A DNA stretch of 64,000 nt, from assembly GCA_051530055.1 (NCBI GenBank), contig CM121341.1:7378001-7442000 (forward strand), in the 5' to 3' direction. A program made the translations under genes and the position numbers. The notes under the pieces were generated by a model, which did no database searches, was not told the DNA's origin, and worked only from the letters and a program-made list of their open reading frames with translations. Source of the DNA: Neoechinorhynchus agilis. Its lineage: Eukaryota > Acanthocephala. Position 1 is the first letter of the stretch; each line of letters begins with the position of its first letter. Positions 56,630 to 64,000 of this stretch are shown here, one piece after another.

Positions 56630-59600
56630 CACCCGACCAGATTTGCCCACCTAAACGGACATCCCGATCAGATTTGCCGATGTGCCCACCTTAACGGACA
56701 TCCCCAACCGGATTTGCCCACTCGCCCAGATTCGTCCACCCGACCAGATTTGCCCACCTAAACGGACATCCCCGACCGGATTTGCCCACCCGATCAGATG
56801 TGCCCACCTTAACGGACATCCCCAACCGGATTTGCCCACTCGACCAGATTTGCTCAGGTGAACGGACATATTCCGGCCATATATTCACGCCCGAACAGAT
56901 TAGCCCACCTAAACGGACATCCCCGACCGGATTTGCCCACTCGCCCAGATTCGTCCACCCGACCAGATTTGCCCACCTTAACGGACATCCCCAACCGGAT
57001 TTGCCCACCCGACCAGATTGCCCACCTAACGGAATCCCGACCGGATTTGCCCACCGACCAGATGTGCCCACCTAAACGGACATCCCCGACCGGATTTGCC
57101 CACCCGACCAGATTTGCTCAGGTGAACGGACATATTCCGGCCATATATTCACGCCCGAACAGATTAGCCCAAATAAACGGACATCCCCGACCGGATTTGC
57201 CCACTCGCCCAGATTCGTCCACCCGACCAGATTTGCCCACCTAAACGGACATCCCACCGGATTTGCCCACCGGTCCCGACCGGATTTGCCCACTCGACCA
57301 GATTTGCCCACCTAAACGGACATCCCCGACCGGATTTGCCCACCCGACCAGATTTGCTCAGGTGAACGGACATATTCCGGCCATATATTCACGCCCGAAC
57401 AGATTAGCCCAAATAAACGGACATCCCCGACCGGATTTGCCCACTCGCCCAGATTCGTCCACCCGATCAGATGTGCCCACCTTAACGGACATCCCCAACC
57501 GGATTTGCCCACCCGACCAGATTTGCCCACCTAAACGGACATCCCCGACCGGATTTGCCCACCCGACCAGATTTGCTCAGGTGAACGGACATATTCCGGC
57601 CATATATTCACGCCCGAACAGATTAGCCCAAATAAACGGACATCCCCGACCGGATTTGCCCACTGCCGACCAGATTTGCCCACCTAAACGGACATCCCCG
57701 ACCGGATTTGCCCACCCGACCAGATTTGCTCAGGTGAACGGACATATTCCGGCCATATATTCACGCCCGAACAGATTAGCCCAAATAAACGGACATCCCC
57801 GACCGGATTTGCCCACTCGCCCAGATTCGTCCACCCGACCAGATTTGCCCACCTAAACGGACATCCCCAACCGGATTTGCCCACCCGACCAGATGTGCCC
57901 ACCTAAACGGACATCCCCAACCGGATTTGCCCACCCGACCAGATTTGCTCAGGTGAACGGACATATTCCGGCCATATATTCACGCCCGAACAGATTAGCC
58001 CAAATAAACGGACATCCCCGACCGGATTTGCCCACTCGCCCAGATTCGTCCACCCGATCAGATGTGCCCACCTAAACGGACATCCCCGACCGGATTTGCC
58101 CACCCGACCAGATGTGCCCACCTAAACGGACATCCCCAACCGGATTTGCCCACCCGACCAGATTTGCTCAGGTGAACGGACATATTCCGGCCATATATTC
58201 ACGCCCGAACAGATTAGCCCAAATAAACGGACATCCCCGACCGGATTTGCCCACTCGCCCAGATTCGTCCACCCGATCAGATGTGCCCACCTTAACGGAC
58301 ATCCCCAACCGGATTTGCCCACCCGACCAGATTTGCCCACCTAAACGGACATCCCCGACCGGATTTGCCCACCCGACCAGATTTGCTCAGGTGAACGGAC
58401 ATATTCCGGCCATATATTCACGCCCGACCAGATTAGCCCAAATAAACGGACATCCCCGACCGGATTTGCCCACTCGCCCAGATTCGTCCACCCGATCAGA
58501 TTTGCCCACCTAAACGGACATCCCCGACCGGATTTGCCCACCCGACCAGATGTGCCCACCTAAACGGACATCCCCAACCGGATTTGCCCACCCGACCAGA
58601 TTTGCTCAGGTGAACGGACATATTCCGGCCATATATTCACGCCCGAACAGATTAGCCCAAATAAACGGACATCCCCGACCGGATTTGCCCACTCGCCCAG
58701 ATTCGTCCACCCGATCAGATTTGCCCACCTAAACGGACATCCCCGACCGGATTTGCCCACCCGACCAGATTTGCCCACCTAACGGACATCCCCAACCGGA
58801 TTTGCCCACCCGACCAGATTTGCTCAGGTGAACGGACATATTCCGGCCATATATTCACGCCCGAACAGATTAGCCCAAATAAACGGACATCCCCGACCGG
58901 ATTTGCCCACTCGCCCAGATTCGTCCACCCGATCAGATGTGCCCACCTAAACGGACATCCCCAACCGGATTTGCCCACCCGACCAGATTTGCCCACCTAA
59001 ACGGACATCCCCAACCGGATTTGCCCACCCGACCAGATTTGCTCAGGTGAACGGACATATTCCGGCCAGATATTCCCGCCCGACCAGATTAGCCCAAATA
59101 AACGGACATCCCCGACCGGATTCCCCCACCCGCTCAGATTCGTCCACCCGATCAGATTTGCCCACCTAAACGGACATCCCCAACCGGATTTGCCCACCCG
59201 ACCAGATTCGTCCACCTAAACGGACATCCTCTGACCGGATTTGCCCACCCGATCAGATTTGCCCACCTAAACGGACATCCCCAACCGGATTTGCCCACCC
59301 GACCAGATTTGCTCAGGTGAAAGGACATATTCCGGCCAGATATTCCCACCCGACCAGATTAGCCCAAATAAACGGACATCCCCGAGCGGATTCCCCCACC
59401 CGCTCAGATTCGTCCACCCGATCAGATTTGCCCACCTAAACGGACATCCCCAACCGGATTTGCCCACTCGCCCAGATTCGTCCACCTAAACGGGCATCCT
59501 CTGACCGGATTTGCCCACCCGACCAGATTTGCCCACCTAAACGGACATCCTCTGACCGGACATTCCCACCCGACCAGATGTGCCCACCTAAACGGACATT

Positions 59601-59660
59601 CTCCGGCCAGACGATTTTCCCACCCGAACGCACAGCCTCCAACCGGATATCCCAACCCGA
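56630..59660. repeat. 3-kb minisatellite with 219-bp higher-order unit
   Basis: Built from about 50-bp units around GACCAGATTTGCCCACC and AAACGGACATCCCCGACCGG. A longer variant carrying TCAGGTGAACGGACATATTC and GGCCATATATTCACGCCC marks a higher-order repeat. Successive higher-order units start about 219 bp apart for much of the array (57903, 58122, 58341, 58560). 219 is 73 codons, so each unit shows a 72-codon minus-strand frame ending in a stop. Much richer in G+C than the flanks. The open frames are best explained by the repeat itself. Confidence 0.95.
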
Positions 59661-60092
59661 ACTACGTATTTTGTGGCCTTAAAAGACGTCTTGTGTTCGA
59701 GACCTTACATTTCACTGAGTTCAACGCCAAGGAACGAAACAAAACTTTAGCTTAAGACGCCACAGGCCAGCGACATGTTAAAAATTAATGAAAAAGGCAA
59801 CACGGCGAAAGTTAGCGGAGGCGATCCCTCTTATACCCGAGCCTCAAAATTTCTCAATATTTTCTACCCGGGTTATTATGATCACCACAACTGCAATACC
59901 ATTATCCGAATAATTTTCTCTCGATGATTCTCTTTTTTATTAGCATCGATTCAAGCAATGATTTTAATGACATCTATCATCTCCTTAGTGCACACCTTCG
60001 TAGATTATAATTAAGAATGGGCAGTAGAACATACAAGATTGGTTCGATATACACGCGGTAACATTGATTGTTTTTTTAATATTTGACCAGAA

Positions 60093-60579
60093 ATGAACAT
60101 TCTTAGATTGAGAGGATTAATGGAGGGTGGAGTGATTGATTGGAATGTGCGTCCTCTTTGGTACGACGTATACGAAGCGTTTCCTCCAATGAGAAATGCA
60201 GTGTACCGAAATACGGCTCATAACGATCCACTGGATCAATGCCAAGATCCACCGAACATTATCTACAGTGAAGATCTTTGCAGGGCGTAAGTTGATAGTC
60301 GAAAAAACCTGTCAGAAGATTTCACGTAGTCGCTTCTATGACACTCTTCATAATCATGATATAATCGACTTGCTCAATGAAAACGAACCATCCATCTCTC
60401 AAAAGTAAGTTGAATTAAAGAATAGCATTAATTTTTGCCGGTTTAGATTTATTGAATTGTTCAATCAACATAAACGATCGGATTCTGATTGGGAAACATT
60501 TGATTGGTGTGTAGAAAAGCTCATGAAGCAAGGAGAGGCAATCCAACCGAAAATGGATGTTAGATCTGGAAAACATTGA
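60093..60579 (+). CDS. MRPS23: mitochondrial ribosomal protein S23 (small subunit)
   Basis: Three exons: 60093-60286, 60330-60404, 60447-60579, with introns of 43 and 42 bp joined in phase, giving 133 residues. Family signature: LRGLMEGGVIDWNVRPLWYD, VYEAFPPMRNAVYRN, then IIYSEDLCRARFYDT across the first splice, matching the mS23 pattern (G-(A/V)L-..-KPLW-DVY-AFPP-REP-VF ... I-Y-ED--RA-F). The C-terminal exon (FIELFNQHKRSDSDWETFDW) is helical and charged. It lies in the small subunit of the mitochondrial ribosome. An acceptor-like TTTGACCAG sits 2 bases before the ATG, fitting a trans-spliced or unseen leader. Confidence 0.9.
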
Positions 60580-60639
60580 GTTTGCTTATTATCACGATTT
60601 TCAAACCCAATTAATTTTTCTTTATTTTTTTCTAAAAAA

Positions 60640-61047
60640 TTATTCCATTATATTAATTACGAAGTTACAATTTCGAACGCGCATTGTTCCCACCCTAACG
60701 GCCAAATTGTCTCGAGGATAGATTCAGTGATAGCCCTTTGTTGTCGCGATCAACGATTTTCAAAAACATTGATTAAAATTCTGCGGTACTTAGTCTGAGG
60801 GCACCAATGGTCGCAATGGCGAGAGCTTAGAAAATGTAGAGCGAGACGGATCAATGCATTTGTATTTCTCTCTTTTTTCGGCCTTGGGCCCTTTTCGCTA
60901 CTTCATCGGCTCGTGAAACTGCAAGAACAAGTTAAGAAAGCCCCTTTCCCGTGGAATTGTTGATGCACCCTCCAGTCTTTTCCTCTTAAAGCGACCGGAG
61001 CGATTAAAGATGGGATGCTGTGGCCAAAGCCTTACAGTTTAGAGTAT
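60640..61047. other. no gene; duplicated short stretch
   Basis: The stretch with TTCTGCGGTACTTAGTCTGA, GCATTTGTATTTCTCTCTTT and CGGCCTT(G)GGCCCTT at 60775-60910 recurs at 61355-61490, a direct repeat flanking the LINE fragment at 61048-61302. Confidence 0.7.
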
Positions 61048-61302
61048 TCACCATGTTGTAGAGATTGATCTTGGCTGTCGTTTTAAGTCCATCTTGGCAC
61101 CAATCGACGGGATTGGTAAAGCGTTAAGAAAACCACAGGACCATTTAGTTGCAGTCGGGAGCAGACGTGATTGTTCTTTGGAGTTGGCACAAGAACCAAG
61201 GAGGTTTCGAATTTCCTCCTTAAACAAAGGGTCTGACCAACGTTTTTTGTATTGATGTGTCAACTGGAACAGGCACTCCGAGCTCTTTACTCCAGTATTC
61301 AA
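61048..61302 (-). mobile_element. LINE fragment (region before C-terminal domain)
   Basis: Open frame with CLFQLTHQYKKRWSDPLFKE, EEIRNLLGSCANSKEQSRLL and GFLNALPIPSIGAKMD, matching the conserved stretch of a common non-LTR group (LTHRYKHRWTDP..., LLGSCAS, LNALPI) that sits just before the VDAFGRHGLVCRKS domain seen at 16214-16678. Confidence 0.82.
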
Positions 61303-61530
61303 TTGTGATTCGGTAAGATCTGTCGTTTATTCCTGATTTTTTCCAACCTTGGTTAAAATTTCTGCGGTACTTAGTCTGAAAGCACCAATTATCGCAGTGG
61401 CGAGAGGTTAGAAATTGTTGAGCTAGACGAATCGATGCATTTGTATTTCTCTCTTTTTTCGGTCTTCGGCCCTTCTCGCCACTTCACAGGCTCGCTAACA
61501 CGAATTTTAAAAAGAAATACCAATTAGCTC

Positions 61531-61980
61531 TTATTCACAATATTCTGTTTTATTTCGAACAATTTTTAGGATTTTAGAGCAACCGTCGCACTCGACAAAA
61601 TAATCACTTTCATCCATGAACACAAATGAACAACACGACGGACATTGTACTTTTCGTGGCTCCTCGCTAATGTCGAATTGAACCACATCGTCGTACACAA
61701 ACGAATGTTCGTCAATTAGGTCGAAAAGAGTGTATTTTGGATACTTTTTTAAGCAGTCCATCAATGTCCGGTAAGCTCGAATCAGATTGTTCACATTGCC
61801 ACCATTTCCGCCACGGTCCGGATGATCACTTCTTACTCTCGCCTGGTAGGCATGTTTAATCTGGTCGATTGAATATCTACCATCATCCATTCCGAAATGC
61901 TGCCATGGAGTTTGTCCACCGATACAAGGACTCATAAAAATGGATTTTGTAATTTCTACACGAACCTTCTCATTGTTCAT
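61531..61980 (-). CDS. DNAJC24: DPH4/DNAJC24-type J protein (diphthamide biosynthesis)
   Basis: 149 residues, single exon. J domain at about 25-85 with SIDQIKHAYQARVRSDHPDR (HPD at 53-55) and the RAYRTLMD last helix. It is followed by a DPH-type zinc part at about 92-142: FVYDDVVQFDISEE, CPSC (113-116) and CDGC (131-134). The first pair is C-x2-C rather than the usual CxC. J domain plus CSL-like zinc module is the DPH4 layout; DPH4 supports the first steps of diphthamide formation on elongation factor 2, in the cytosol. Start chosen at the first ATG, about 25 residues before the J domain. Confidence 0.85.
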   Translation of the reverse strand: MNNEKVRVEITKSIFMSPCIGGQTPWQHFGMDDGRYSIDQIKHAYQARVRSDHPDRGGNGGNVNNLIRAYRTLMDCLKKYPKYTLFDLIDEHSFVYDDVVQFDISEEPRKVQCPSCCSFVFMDESDYFVECDGCSKILKIVRNKTEYCE

Positions 61981-62169
61981 TATCTAAAATTGCACGCCAA
62001 AATAGTTGCGAATCAGTCAGGTTGTTACCATTGGTCGCAACTTGCTTGACTTTTAAGATAAAATATTCTTGACAAATATGTTAAGTCAAGACGATTTGAT
62101 TCTTAGTATTGTTTAGAAGTCATCACCCGGTAAATAATTTTTTATTAGAAATGTTTTGAACTTCATCAT

Positions 62170-62420
62170 TTCATCGTCAGTTCTAAAATAAACGTTTTTA
62201 ATAATCCATGCTGCCCAATCTTCTCCGATATCATAACTTGAAATAAACCTGAGGAAATACCAACCTAAAAGCGCTTCTGCAAACAACAACCACCATGAAT
62301 CTTCGATACGTTCAAGACTCGCTAGCAGTACAGCGGGGCAATGCTGCCAGCGTGATGGCGACGGTCGAGGAAGGACAAAAGCTGGAATTCGGCGGGAGGT
62401 GGTGAGTGTGTTAATTGTCG
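62170..62420 (+). mobile_element. LINE 3' ends, two scraps
   Basis: 62205-62290 (GAGGAAATACCAACCTAAAA, GCGCTTCTGCAAACAACAAC) matches the 3' ends near 28870-28920. 62320-62403 encodes LAVQRGNAASVMATVEEGQK and LEFGGRW then a stop, the usual C-terminal end (xxQRGNAASVxxT) of the group at 16004. Confidence 0.75.
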
Positions 62421-62839
62421 AGAAATGAAGATTGATTGAATTTCAAAATTTTTTATTTCAAAACATCAAAAAAAAGATCTGAATCATTTGCTTCTAAACT
62501 AAAATTACTCCAAAATCAACAGCTATATTCATTTATCGAATCAGAACTCGAGTGTTTATGAGGACCCTAACGGGGACATGGGTTCTTTTCTTTGTGCCGT
62601 ACCGGATGATGACTTCTAAACAATAACTCTAATAATATGCTAAGGTACCTTCTCACATATTTACATTCTGTCGCTTTATTGTTGGTATCAAAATCCGAAT
62701 CTTCAAATATAAATGCATTCGTGTCTAACTTTAATGCTGCTACAAAAATGCACTTATTTCGGTGAAATTCAATTTTATTTGATTGATTCATCTCGTCGGT
62801 TTCATCACCAGTTTGATAGTTTCTATTTATAAGCGAACG

Positions 62840-63400
62840 CCAAAAACGAATTTTTTAAATCCCTCCTTTAAAATGGTGTACTTTTCTTAACGAAAATCAT
62901 AGCACCTAAATCGTCTTGGGTTTTCAACTGCATTTTTTGTGGTTTTAGATGGGAAATTACGATTTTTCAAAAATTCTTGCGCTAATTGCTGGAGCAAGCT
63001 TTAAAATGCAAATTTGAAGTCATTTCATTCTATGCTTCTGTGAAATGTCGAACACTTTAAATAATTCGTCCTTAATAAACTTTACTGGGCTTAACGCGAA
63101 AAACGAATTTTTTAAATCCCTCTTTTAAAATGGTTTACTTTTCTTAACGAAAATCATAGCACCAAAATCGTCTTGGGTTTTCAACTGTATTTTTTGTGGT
63201 TTTAGATGGGAAATTACGATTTTTCAAAAATTCTTGCGCTAATTGCTGGAGCAAGATTTAAAATGCAAATTTGAAGTCATTTCATTCCATGCTTCTGTGA
63301 AATGTCGAACACTTTAAATAATTCGTCCTTAATAAACAAATCCCTCCTTTAAAATGGTGTACTTTTCTTAACGAAAAAATATTAGCCATATGAAGGTACC
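62840..63400. repeat. tandem repeat, about 255-bp unit, 2.2 copies
   Basis: ACGAATTTTTTAAATCCCTC starts units at about 62847 and 63103, and a partial third unit begins near 63337 (AAATCCCTCCTTTAAAATGG). Shared inner words: TCGTCTTGGGTTTTCAACTG, AATTGCTGGAGCAAG and AATAATTCGTCCTTAATAAA. Confidence 0.9.
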
Positions 63401-63639
63401 TTCTCGCACATATAGACACTTTGATAGAACGATTGATATAGATTTTGGTTCGAAAAATCAATCTTATCGCATATTATAAAATCGTAGACAACGGTGTAGG
63501 TTTTTCTTTAAAATGCCGCAATTGAACCCTTGAACAATAGATTAAGTTATTTTCTTCATTTGACTAAAGTTATCGTAATCAACCAAAGGAGACGTGCGTC
63601 AAGGGTTACCGAGGCATGAACGGTCTCGTCTAAAGAAAT

Positions 63640-64000
63640 TAGTCTACACAACTGACCTAAGAATAGCAACGCTAAATGTGGGATGGATGACGGGATGGAG
63701 TGGGGAAATAGTTGATATGATGAGAAGGAAAAAGGATTAGTCTATTTTGTTTTTTGGAAATAATCGCATGTACAGAGGAAAAGACACAGCAATTTTGGCA
63801 AAGCTTATTGGGATATTGTTACGAACTCGAAAAACACTCGTTATGCGATTACAGGAGACTTCAATGGACACGTGGGAAATAGAGACGGTTACGAACGAGT
63901 GCATGGTTGGCCAAAGCATTGCTGAACGAAACGCCGAAGGTGAAAAGCTTTTCGACTTGGCCGTTTCAAGAGAACTGCGACTGGCGAACACGCTTTTCCA
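63640..64000 (+). mobile_element. RTE-type LINE endonuclease fragment, cut by window end
   Basis: Frames give LRIATLNVGWMTGWSGEIVD (family TWNVRTMTGRSGEVVE) and, later, TRYAITGDFNGHVGNRDGYE with RVHGW, the GDFNGHVG..GYE..HG motif of the RTE/BovB-type apurinic endonuclease domain. The middle is deleted and stops are present. The rest would lie beyond 64000. Confidence 0.82.

Noticed and set aside
57263-57856. 197-codon open frame in the minisatellite
   Set aside because: Created by the repeat unit being free of stops in that frame; equivalent frames exist on the other strand.
62567-62791. 74-codon minus-strand frame
   Set aside because: Overlaps dispersed-repeat sequence shared with 41139-41280 and has no homologue features.

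Overview
This is a eukaryotic, animal-type window. Genes have very short GT-AG introns (about 43-50 bp in mRPS23, COQ6 and NPC1-like genes), AT-rich intergenic DNA and many LINE fragments. The gene set (NPC1-like, COQ6, ADAT1, SLC22 carrier, PABPN1-like, mitochondrial S23, DPH4/DNAJC24, one seven-helix receptor) is metazoan. Short introns plus a chemoreceptor-like receptor suggest a nematode-like or other compact invertebrate genome, but the species cannot be fixed from sequence alone. I recognised no rRNA, tRNA, CRISPR or bacterial features.

Layout. 0.2-1.5 kb is a 96-bp satellite. 1.5-7.5 kb is gene-poor, with fold-back (hairpin) repeats, a LINE scrap and one short two-exon gene. 7.5-31.9 kb is a giant inverted repeat: two arms of about 9.8 kb (7526-17351 and 22077-31868) around a 4.7-kb spacer. 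Each arm carries a lysine-rich linker-histone-like gene, a small secreted-peptide gene, an organic-ion transporter of the SLC22 family, a second copy of the secreted-peptide promoter/signal sequence joined to a different short tail, and LINE debris. The spacer holds an intronless PABPN1-like gene, a third full secreted-peptide gene and a truncated SLC22 5' part. The arms are nearly identical but not equivalent: the left arm keeps the histone-like gene whole and has a broken transporter, while the right arm has the reverse.

33.2-40.6 kb holds an apparently complete nine-exon COQ6 and a divergent NPC1 homologue. 41-45.5 kb is LINE and repeat debris with a twice-copied first exon. 45.5-47.2 kb is an unrecognised multi-exon membrane-anchored protein. 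49-51 kb is a seven-helix receptor. 51.5-55 kb (minus strand) carries ADAT1 and a second, mosaic COQ6 copy whose 5' 418 bp is a near-perfect copy of the first. 55.4-59.7 kb is two large tandem arrays. 60-62 kb holds mitochondrial S23 and DPH4. The end is LINE and repeat DNA, with an RTE-type endonuclease fragment running into the window edge.

There is no sign that the genes form one pathway. The window is most striking for structure: a palindrome with complementary gene decay, a reused promoter-signal-peptide cassette, a TA-bounded hairpin insert that splits the transporter reading frame, a COQ6 conversion tract, and a family of fold-back elements sharing a loop sequence.
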